Source of the DNA: an uncultured Elusimicrobia bacterium
GTDB taxonomy: Bacteria; Elusimicrobiota; Elusimicrobia; Elusimicrobiales; Elusimicrobiaceae
Assembly: GCA_947164805.1 (NCBI GenBank)
Contig: CAMUXX010000017.1
Span: 1-11,347, forward strand
Length of the DNA: 11,347 bases
Direction of reading: 5' to 3'
Within the stretch, counting starts at the first letter, position 1; each line of letters opens with the position of its first letter. Both the position numbers and the translations under genes were made by a program. Under the pieces are notes generated by a model, which made no database searches, had not been told where the DNA came from, and saw nothing but the letters and a program-made list of their open reading frames with translations. Shown one piece after another: positions 1 to 5,496 of this stretch.

Positions 1-379
1 AACAGTAAATATTATTGTCTTCATAGAGTTTGTACAAAGTATATTCTCCGTTTGCTCTTTGTGCCTTAATATTATCGTTTTGTAAAGTAAAAGTGTAGTT
101 TATTGTTTCAAAACTTTCATCGTCCGCTTTATTACCGTCTTTATCTATTAAGGAAATATCAAGGTCGGCAAAGTCTTTAGTGTATGTGTTTTTAGCAAGG
201 TAAAAACCATGCTCACTCTTTGCTACTGCCTGCATAGTGGTCAAAGCATCAGCGACTTTGCTTTTTTCCACTGCTTTTCTATAACCGGGAACTGCAATAC
301 TTGTAAGTAACCCGATAATAAGCACCACAATTAATATTTCTATTAAAGTAAAACCTTTTGCACTGCTTTTTATTTTCAT
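1..379 (-). CDS. Type IV pilin-like (prepilin) protein, 3' end cut by window edge
   Basis: 126 codons are visible before the left edge; no stop codon is reached. The product starts with a short basic leader (MKIKSSAKG). The prepilin peptidase site follows: cleavage is expected between G9 and F10, with the conserved Glu at mature position 5 (motif GFTLIE). A hydrophobic helix (ILIVVLIIGLLTSIAV, about residues 15-30) then runs into an amphipathic stretch (YRKAVEKSKVADAL) and a polar globular part ending '..EDNNIYC' at the edge. The family forms type IV pili or type II secretion pseudopili: the subunit sits in the inner membrane by this helix and is assembled after leader cleavage. The start is fixed by an excellent Shine-Dalgarno (AGGAGGAG, 385-392) 5-7 nt upstream. 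Major pilin, minor pilin and pseudopilin cannot be told apart here. The helix and its downstream segment resemble the numerous pilin-like proteins of Elusimicrobiota (inference). Confidence 0.93.
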   Translation of the reverse strand, partial: MKIKSSAKGFTLIEILIVVLIIGLLTSIAVPGYRKAVEKSKVADALTTMQAVAKSEHGFYLAKNTYTKDFADLDISLIDKDGNKADDESFETINYTFTLQNDNIKAQRANGEYTLYKLYEDNNIYC

Positions 380-432
380 TTTATCTCCTCCTAATTTCGC
401 TTACACAGCGTTTTTAAATGTTTTACATTGAA

Positions 433-462
433 ATTATAAAAAAAAAAAAAAACGCAAGTCAA
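433..462 (-). promoter_or_regulatory. Sigma-70-type promoter of the pilin-like gene
   Basis: Read leftward, there is a -35 TTGACT (457-462, 5/6 to consensus), an 18-bp spacer (439-456) and a perfect -10 TATAAT (433-438). The expected transcript start is near 426, giving a 5' leader of about 47 nt. That leader holds a small CGCT/AGCG hairpin (398-410) and the strong Shine-Dalgarno. The spacer is almost entirely a T run on the transcribed-sense strand. Consensus match, orientation and distance to the pilin start all agree. Confidence 0.75.
438..452. repeat. Homopolymeric tract of 15 A inside promoter spacer
   Basis: Fifteen consecutive A on the + strand, beginning with the last base of the reverse-complemented -10 hexamer and filling 14 of the 18 spacer positions. 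Tracts of this length are prone to replication slippage, and each slip would change the distance between -35 and -10. The exact length in the source genome may also be affected by sequencing error. Confidence 0.9.
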
Positions 463-473
463 GAGGCATCGTC

Positions 474-501
474 GGAAATTTAAACACACATCAGGAAATT
501 T
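474..501. repeat. Direct repeat GGAAATTT, 20-bp period (possible operator)
   Basis: GGAAATTT occurs at 474-481 and again at 494-501, preceded by TC and TCA respectively. The 20-bp centre-to-centre distance is close to two helical turns. Both copies lie upstream of the pilin -35 and also upstream of rsmE, so they could serve either divergent gene. A shorter match (GGAAAT) occurs at 528-533. In such A+T-rich DNA chance is a real alternative. Confidence 0.25.
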
Positions 502-547
502 TTTGAGTTTATTAAATAAAATTTTATGGAAATAATTACAACTGATT

Positions 548-556
548 TGCTAAAAT
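548..556 (+). promoter_or_regulatory. Possible extended -10 promoter for rsmE-mtaB
   Basis: TGCTAAAAT matches an extended -10 (TGn + 5/6 TATAAT). The only -35-like sequence at suitable distance is weak (TGGAAA at 527-532, 18-bp spacer). A start 6-8 nt after the hexamer would fall at about 562-564, on the rsmE initiation codon itself, which implies a leaderless message. An alternative is a promoter near 503-530 (TTGAGT / TATGGA, 16-bp spacer), which would leave a short leader. Confidence 0.35.
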
Positions 557-562
557 TTATAT

Positions 563-1243
563 ATGCCACAGTATTTAGCAGAAATTAACGGTCAAAATTT
601 TACACTCTCAAAAGAGGAAGCGCACCACTTGAAAGTGGCGCGTTATACTGTGGGCCAGGAAATAAAAATTTTTGACGGGCTCGGTAAAAAATATCTTGCC
701 CGTTTAACAAGCGTACAAGGCGGGGAAATTATTAAACCGATTCCAAACCGCGAATTAAAAAGAAATATTACACTTTACTTTAGTGCAATTTCCCGCCCGG
801 CAACAGAGGAACTTTTGGACCTTTGTACTCAAGCAGGTGCAAGCACTTTTTGCCCTGTTTTCAGTAAGTTTTGCGACCAAACTTTATTAAAAAAATGGGA
901 CACAAAAAAAGAACGTTGGGGGCAAATTGTTTTGGCCGCCGCTAAACAATGCGAGATCGCAAAAATACCGCAAATTCTTCCGCCTCTTACTTTTGAAAAT
1001 GCTTTAAAAAATTTAAAAACACCTGCTTTAATTTGTTATGAAGAAGAACAAAAAACACCCATAACCGCCCAAATTCCGGCGGGAAAAGATGTGGCAATTT
1101 TTATCGGCCCCGAAGGCGGTTACGCGAAAGAAGAAATAACCCTTGCAAAAAATTATAATGTAAAACCTGTAACACTTGGGGCAAATATTTTGCGTGCGCA
1201 AACTGCCGCCGCATGCGCTGTGTGGGCCTTGGCTAATTTATGA
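563..1243 (+). CDS. rsmE: 16S rRNA (uracil-1498-N3)-methyltransferase RsmE
   Basis: 226 aa, slightly shorter than E. coli RsmE. The family is a SPOUT-fold methyltransferase that methylates N3 of U1498 in helix 44 of 16S rRNA using S-adenosylmethionine. An N-terminal PUA-like part carries the typical HHLKVARYTVG..IKIFDG (21-39). The C-terminal trefoil-knot part carries IGPEGGYAKEEI (181-192) and LGANILRAQTAAA (205-217), the AdoMet-binding loops. The family usually has Glu where this protein has Gln213 (ILRAQTA instead of ILRxETA). The start is well constrained: an in-frame TAA lies at 551-553 and MPQYLAEI fits the family N-terminus. No Shine-Dalgarno precedes it. It overlaps mtaB by 4 nt (ATGA), and the rsmE-mtaB neighbourhood is also known from Firmicutes (dnaJ-prmA-rsmE-mtaB). 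Confidence 0.96.
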   Translation: MPQYLAEINGQNFTLSKEEAHHLKVARYTVGQEIKIFDGLGKKYLARLTSVQGGEIIKPIPNRELKRNITLYFSAISRPATEELLDLCTQAGASTFCPVFSKFCDQTLLKKWDTKKERWGQIVLAAAKQCEIAKIPQILPPLTFENALKNLKTPALICYEEEQKTPITAQIPAGKDVAIFIGPEGGYAKEEITLAKNYNVKPVTLGANILRAQTAAACAVWALANL

Positions 1244-2463
1244 AAATTTATATAAAAACTTTCGGTTGCCGTGTTAATCAAGTGGAAAGCGAGGCTTTGC
1301 TTGAAGAATTTTTACGCAGAGGGCATACCATAACAAAAAATCCGCAAGATGCCGATATTTGCCTAATAAACACTTGTTCCGTAACACGCAAAGCAGATAA
1401 AGACGCACTAAAAGAAGCTAATTTAATTAAACGAAAAAGCCCTAATGCTCGCCTGATTTTAACCGGTTGTTTTGCAAGGCACGGTGCAAAAGAAATTTTA
1501 GAAAAAATTAAACAAGCGGAAATTGTGCAAAAGGAAAATTTACCCCAAAAATTATTTAAACAAAATATTGATTGGACAGTTAAAGAACACCTTGGTAAAA
1601 CACGCGCTTTTGTTAAAATTCAAGACGGATGCACAAACTTTTGTACCTACTGCATTGTGCCTTTTACACGCCCAATAAGAACTTCAAAACCTAAAGAAAT
1701 TGTGCTTAAAGAAATCAAAAATTTAATTGCAGCCGAGTATAAAGAAATTGTTTTAACAGGAATAAATATCGGTAATTATTTTTGTGAGGAAACAAAAACA
1801 AATTTGGCAGGGCTTGTTAAAGAAATTTTTGCTTTGGAAGGAAAATTCCGCATCCGATTTTCTTCCATAGAACTTCCTACGGTTAGTGATGAACTTTTGG
1901 AAGTTATTTCAAAAGCCGGAAATAAATTTTGCAATTATTTACATTTACCTTTGCAAAGCGGTTCAGGCAAAGTCCTAAAAGATATGCACCGCCATTATAC
2001 CGCCGAAGAGTTTGAAAAACGCGTTAAAGAAATACGAAAAAAAATAAAAAATATTTTCATTTATACCGATATTATTGCAGGTTTTCCGACTGAAACTTTG
2101 GAAGATTTTGAAAACTCTGTAAATTTTGTCCGCAAAATCGGTTTTGCAGGTTTACACGTTTTCAGTTACTCACCGCGACCTATGACGGCGGCGGCAAAAC
2201 TCCCGCAAATAGATGTAAAAGAAATTAAACGCCGCGCCGGTATTTTACGGGAAGAAGATTTAATTTTACGTAAAATCGCCGCCGAAAATTTAATAAATAC
2301 AACACAAGAAATTTTGGTTGAAGATTTAACTAAAGACGGCAAATATCAAATTGCTACTGCGGCAAATTTTCAAAAAGTTTTAGTATCTTTAAACACACCT
2401 AAAAACACTTTAGTAAAAGTAAAAATTACCGAAACCCAAGACGGCATTTGTTTGGGAAAATAA
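1240..2463 (+). CDS. mtaB: tRNA t6A37 methylthiotransferase MtaB
   Basis: 407 aa radical-SAM methylthiotransferase that converts t6A to ms2t6A at position 37 of ANN-decoding tRNAs. Three domains are visible. The N-terminal domain has the cysteines for the auxiliary [4Fe-4S] cluster, C10 (FGCRVNQVESE), C46 (INTCSVT) and C77 (LTGCFAR). The radical SAM core has C131-x3-C135-x2-C138 (DGCTNFCTYCIVPF) and HLPLQSGSGKVLKDMHRHY near 235-253. A short C-terminal TRAM-like domain starts at about 345 and probably binds RNA. The FGCRVNQVESE signature and the adjacency to rsmE favour MtaB over MiaB or RimO. It is somewhat shorter than the B. subtilis enzyme. The start ATG overlaps the rsmE stop (ATGA), pointing to translational coupling; there is no clear Shine-Dalgarno. 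Confidence 0.94.
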   Translation: MKIYIKTFGCRVNQVESEALLEEFLRRGHTITKNPQDADICLINTCSVTRKADKDALKEANLIKRKSPNARLILTGCFARHGAKEILEKIKQAEIVQKENLPQKLFKQNIDWTVKEHLGKTRAFVKIQDGCTNFCTYCIVPFTRPIRTSKPKEIVLKEIKNLIAAEYKEIVLTGINIGNYFCEETKTNLAGLVKEIFALEGKFRIRFSSIELPTVSDELLEVISKAGNKFCNYLHLPLQSGSGKVLKDMHRHYTAEEFEKRVKEIRKKIKNIFIYTDIIAGFPTETLEDFENSVNFVRKIGFAGLHVFSYSPRPMTAAAKLPQIDVKEIKRRAGILREEDLILRKIAAENLINTTQEILVEDLTKDGKYQIATAANFQKVLVSLNTPKNTLVKVKITETQDGICLGK

Positions 2464-2492
2464 AATAATTCAATCACCCTACAATTATTTTT
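2462..2492 (+). terminator. A/T-only hairpin with T run after mtaB (possibly bidirectional)
   Basis: AAAATAATT (2462-2470) is perfectly complementary to AATTATTTT (2483-2491) around a 12-nt loop and begins in the mtaB stop codon. On the + strand the 3' arm ends in TTTTT and is followed by more T-rich sequence (2501-2512). On the - strand the arm runs into TTTTATTTT. The stem is 9 bp but contains only A-T pairs, so it is weak as an intrinsic terminator. Confidence 0.35.
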
Positions 2493-2530
2493 AAGGAAAT
2501 TTTTGTTTTTCTTAGACGATATAAAATAAA

Positions 2531-2559
2531 GTTATACAACGAGCGCCAAAACCTGTCAA
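2531..2559 (-). promoter_or_regulatory. Near-consensus orphan promoter pointing toward mtaB 3' end
   Basis: Read leftward, there is a perfect -35 TTGACA (2554-2559), a 17-bp spacer (2537-2553) and -10 TATAAC (2531-2536, 5/6). An A/T-rich stretch directly upstream (about 2560-2590) could act as an UP element. A transcript would start near 2524 and meet the A/T hairpin and T-rich run at 2491-2453 after about 70 nt. Otherwise it would run antisense into mtaB. No coding frame follows it, so a small or antisense RNA, or a relic carried by the repeat, are the options. Confidence 0.45.
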
Positions 2560-2728
2560 GTAATTTTGAGATAATTTTAATTTTTCTTTGACGACGATCA
2601 ACAAAAGCGTGAAACCATAGCGTACATGTGTGTTCACGCGCTGCGCAGCAGATTTAAGATGATTTTTGATTTTCTCTGCGACGAAGAGTACCGCAAAGTA
2701 CGTGGAGCGGAGCGACATCTCGGTACTT
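2553..2728. repeat. Degenerate ~88-bp tandem duplication with inverted repeats
   Basis: Unit 1 (2553-2640) and unit 2 (2641-2728) line up at an offset of 88. Both begin CTG, then a CAxGxA-like block, an (A)AGAT-ATTTT-rich block, TTTTCTxTG and GACGA, then a weakly similar AAAG..CGTG..AGCG..ACAT stretch. By eye the first half of each unit is clearly related and the second half weakly so. Each unit carries an inverted repeat. Unit 1 has GCGTGAA (2607-2613) with TTCACGC (2633-2639). Unit 2 has AGTACCG (2687-2693) with CGGTACT (2721-2727). In unit 2 the same 3' arm can instead pair AAAGTAC (2695-2701) with GTACTTT (2723-2729). Confidence 0.5.
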
Positions 2729-2737
2729 TAGGAGCAG

Positions 2738-2802
2738 AAAAATAAAAAAGCACTTAAATATGCAAGCACGTTCCGCGCGTTTGTGCGCGTAATGCGGAAC
2801 GT
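2738..2802 (-). terminator. Hairpin plus U-rich tract downstream of tdk
   Basis: ACGTTCCGC (2768-2776) and GCGGAACGT (2794-2802) form a perfect 9-bp G+C-containing stem, beginning 9 nt past the tdk stop. An additional GCG/CGC-type pairing is possible in the loop. On the - strand a U-rich tract (TTTTTTATTTTT, 2749-2738) follows, but 18 nt after the stem, so this is not a canonical intrinsic terminator. It is the only candidate end for the long leftward operon. Confidence 0.5.
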
Positions 2803-2811
2803 CAACACGTA

Positions 2812-3369
2812 CTATACCTCATGGCAGTCGGCGCAGCGGGCTTCATAATCATCCGCTCCGCCTACATAAATACGGCTCTTAACTTTTGCAGTTCTTTGCG
2901 TGCGGCGTGCAGGTTTACCGCAAACCACGCAACGAGCGGCAAGTTTTAAAACACTATCTGCAACTGCTAAAAGTTTTGCAGTACTGCCAAAAGGCACGCC
3001 TTGATAATCCATGTCAAGCCCGCAACAAATAACACGTTTACCTTGTTTGGCTAAAGTAAGGGCAACATTGACGATATCTTCGGTAAAGAAATTAACTTCA
3101 TCTATTGCAATAACTTCTGTATCTTTTTCTACTAAATCCAAAATTTCTTCTGCTTTAGAAACGGTGTTAGCATCCATTTTGACTAAATCGTGCGTGGCAA
3201 TACCTTTGCGTGCATAACGTTTATCTAAAGTAGAATTAAAAACCTGAACCTTTTGGCCGGCGTGCTGGGCAACTTCTATACGCCTGATAAGTTCCGTACT
3301 TTTGCCGGAAAACATACATCCGCAAACAACTTCTATACGCCCGTAAGGGACTTTGGCTTTTGCCATCAT
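2812..3369 (-). CDS. tdk: Thymidine kinase (type II, TK1-like)
   Basis: 185 aa, the normal size for bacterial TK1-like enzymes, which phosphorylate thymidine to dTMP with ATP in the pyrimidine salvage pathway. The Walker A P-loop is GCMFSGKST (17-25). Walker B with the catalytic Glu is AIDEVNFF (88-95, E91). The substrate-lasso region is GLDMDYQGVPFGS (117-129). The structural zinc site is C147-x2-C150 with C179-x2-C182, and the typical VGGxxxYEARC precedes the last pair. The gene starts 9 nt after the lptD stop. Its Shine-Dalgarno GAGGTG (3374-3379) overlaps that stop. Two ATG codons stand in tandem (3367-3369 and 3364-3366). The second is better spaced from the Shine-Dalgarno (7 nt versus 4), so the true protein may be 184 aa. 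It is the last gene of the leftward operon. Confidence 0.97.
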   Translation of the reverse strand: MMAKAKVPYGRIEVVCGCMFSGKSTELIRRIEVAQHAGQKVQVFNSTLDKRYARKGIATHDLVKMDANTVSKAEEILDLVEKDTEVIAIDEVNFFTEDIVNVALTLAKQGKRVICCGLDMDYQGVPFGSTAKLLAVADSVLKLAARCVVCGKPARRTQRTAKVKSRIYVGGADDYEARCADCHEV

Positions 3370-3378
3370 AATGCACCT

Positions 3379-5496
3379 CTACATGCTTGGCCCGGCAGAA
3401 GTATAACCTTGCTGCCAAGGGTACCAATATTGATTTATGCGCTGTTGGGCCGGCGTTTCTTTACCTTTACCGCCACACAAAATATTTATTGCAAAATGGA
3501 AGGATAAGTTATGGCTCCTATCCCTAACACCCAACATGACATTAAAATCGTGAAAATCTTTATACATTAAAATATGTTTTGAATAACCGCGAACGGAAGA
3601 ATCTTTAACCTCAAAATCTATCCCCATATTTGCATGCCAAGTGCTCTCTTTGGGTGCAATGGCGAATTTAGTAGTAAACAAAAAACTGTGACGGGTAGTT
3701 TTATAATTTGTTACACCTAAAGTAATATATTTGTTTTCCGGATCACGAGGATCATGGAAAGTAGTATTTATCACAAAAGCCTGGTTACCGTCTGCAAAAT
3801 CATATAAATTTTGTAAGAAGAAATTTGTTCCCGTTTGTTGGTTAAAGTAGCCTACTTCTGCCAACAAAGGCTCTAACCTTTTATTTAAAGACCACGAACT
3901 GTTATCATTATTTATATTTATACCGCTTGCTACTTTGAAATATAAATTATTTGTGGGCATATAATAATTTTGTAAATAAAAAGCATTTTGTTCTTCACGG
4001 TTAAAAATATTTTGATATTCGTCAATAATTAAAACTTTATCCGTGGTACGGTGTTTATAACGGTAACCGAAATCTAAAGCACCTATCGGAAGATTTGTTC
4101 TTAAATTGATATCCGTGCCATATCTTCCTACATAATTATCTTCCCGCTGAGATGTTGGATCTTTAAAAGCAATTTCTTGATTATAAAAAACACTTGGCGT
4201 TAAAGTTAAATTTCGGTGCAAGCGTAAACTTTTTGAACTTTTCCATGTTGCTTTAAAATATTGTAAAAAATCATTATTATATTCAGGATTTTCATTAAAT
4301 TTTGTGTTGTTAAAAGATAAATTAAAATTATTAACAATACCGCCGGTTTTGGGCAAGACAAAAGGGGTAAAAGTCCAGGCAATTTCAGGTAAATCTGTTT
4401 GATAATTATGGAAAGTTTTTGTCGGTTCATCTAATTTGCTGATATCATAATAACTAATACGGAAATTGCTTGTTCGGCTTTGACGAACTAAAGAAGTTTG
4501 TGTTAATTTATCCGGTGAAACAACATAAGGATTATTTCTAAAAAAGTCATTATTAAAATCCGGATCTGAAACTGTGCGGGTTTTTAATTGCGCAAAGTAA
4601 ATTGCACCGTCTTCATTATTCAAAGAATTGGAACTGTCATACATCTCCCACCAAAAACCACCGTTTATACCCCAACGTTGCATATCCATAACTTTATCTT
4701 TAATTGTATAAGCCTGAATATTACCACGGAATTTAGAAGGATCATCATAACCTAAAATCAAACCATACCCTATACCGGCTTTTGTGTAATAATCAAGATT
4801 ACCTGTAGCCGCAAAATTATTTTTAGAATACACCGTGGAAGTTAATATGCCAATACCGGTATTTTTACTTTGCCCAAAATCTAAATAAGTTGTGAACAAA
4901 TGGTCTTTATTTAAAGAACGGTAAAAATAAGGTAAATATAAGACAGGAACTTTCCCAAGACGAGCAACAGCATTTGTGCCGGAAATACTGACTTCCGGTT
5001 TTAACTTTGCACTGCCGATTGTCATAGTATAATGCGGCGTTTCCCTATCGCAACAAGTTAAAACTGCTTTTTGTAAATTATATTCACTCTCCTGCCCGGA
5101 AAATTGTTCTGCTGAAATTATACGCATAGGGCCATACTGCGCCTGAAAGTTATTTATAACAATTGCTTTATCCTTGCTATTATACTCAAACTTTTGTAAA
5201 TAAAAAGTTCCTTCATTATTTTGAATCGTCACCGGGGAAGACGACGTTATTTTTTCATATTTAGGATTTATAGTAAATTCTTCCCCTAAAACAGTATATT
5301 GTTCCCCTTCTTTATTAACATTTATGCGGACATTACCCTTTAATTCCGCAGTGGCATTAATATCATCATAATTTACTTCGTCAGCAGTGAAAAATATAAA
5401 ATCTTCTTTATCCGGTGCAGGCAAGTTGGAACTTTGGCAAAAAGCAAAAGTATTTAGTAAAAGTAAAGATATTAAAAATAAAAATTTATTTTTCAT
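3379..5496 (-). CDS. lptD: LPS-assembly outer-membrane protein LptD (OstA)
   Basis: 705 aa. LptD with lipoprotein LptE inserts lipopolysaccharide into the outer leaflet of the outer membrane. An N-terminal signal peptide (about 1-20, hydrophobic core FLFLISLLLLNTFAF) is followed by an OstA/LptA-like periplasmic domain (about 32-145). Then comes the family's linking segment: LTCCDRETPHYTM (147-159) and LGKVPVLYLPYFY (180-192). The rest alternates polar and aromatic strands as expected for a large beta barrel. Cysteines are few: C20 in the signal peptide, C148, C149 and C674. A Cys pair plus a late single Cys suggests an interdomain disulfide as in E. coli LptD, but with the pair at the other end. 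A 31-residue polar/aromatic tail follows C674. The start overlaps the upstream ROK kinase gene by 11 nt and has no strong Shine-Dalgarno, so coupling is likely. A conserved housekeeping role is inferred from the family. Confidence 0.9.
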   Translation of the reverse strand: MKNKFLFLISLLLLNTFAFCQSSNLPAPDKEDFIFFTADEVNYDDINATAELKGNVRINVNKEGEQYTVLGEEFTINPKYEKITSSSPVTIQNNEGTFYLQKFEYNSKDKAIVINNFQAQYGPMRIISAEQFSGQESEYNLQKAVLTCCDRETPHYTMTIGSAKLKPEVSISGTNAVARLGKVPVLYLPYFYRSLNKDHLFTTYLDFGQSKNTGIGILTSTVYSKNNFAATGNLDYYTKAGIGYGLILGYDDPSKFRGNIQAYTIKDKVMDMQRWGINGGFWWEMYDSSNSLNNEDGAIYFAQLKTRTVSDPDFNNDFFRNNPYVVSPDKLTQTSLVRQSRTSNFRISYYDISKLDEPTKTFHNYQTDLPEIAWTFTPFVLPKTGGIVNNFNLSFNNTKFNENPEYNNDFLQYFKATWKSSKSLRLHRNLTLTPSVFYNQEIAFKDPTSQREDNYVGRYGTDINLRTNLPIGALDFGYRYKHRTTDKVLIIDEYQNIFNREEQNAFYLQNYYMPTNNLYFKVASGININNDNSSWSLNKRLEPLLAEVGYFNQQTGTNFFLQNLYDFADGNQAFVINTTFHDPRDPENKYITLGVTNYKTTRHSFLFTTKFAIAPKESTWHANMGIDFEVKDSSVRGYSKHILMYKDFHDFNVMLGVRDRSHNLSFHFAINILCGGKGKETPAQQRINQYWYPWQQGYTSAGPSM

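Larger units (their letters stand above)
2464..2811. other. Intergenic region between convergent mtaB and tdk
   Basis: 348 bp without a convincing gene. It holds an A/T hairpin after mtaB, an orphan leftward promoter, a degenerate tandem duplication with an inverted repeat in each unit, and a strong hairpin after tdk. Parts of it (2607-2728 and 2768-2802) look richer in G+C and CG dinucleotides than the flanking genes. A 68-codon frame on the - strand (2512-2718) lacks a ribosome binding site and is explained by the repeats. Confidence 0.7.

Noticed and set aside
438..462. T run on the - strand as an intrinsic terminator
   Set aside because: No stable G+C hairpin precedes it on the - strand and no leftward gene lies upstream to terminate; it fits better as a promoter spacer.
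2512..2718. 68-codon frame on the - strand in the mtaB-tdk intergenic region
   Set aside because: No Shine-Dalgarno before its ATG, its sequence is made of the two degenerate repeat units, and it contains the inverted repeats and the orphan promoter. No family resemblance is seen. I treat it as a repeat by-product.
3253..3507. 84-codon frame on the + strand
   Set aside because: It lies antisense across the tdk start and lptD end, both of which have clear family motifs; no own ribosome binding site or domain.
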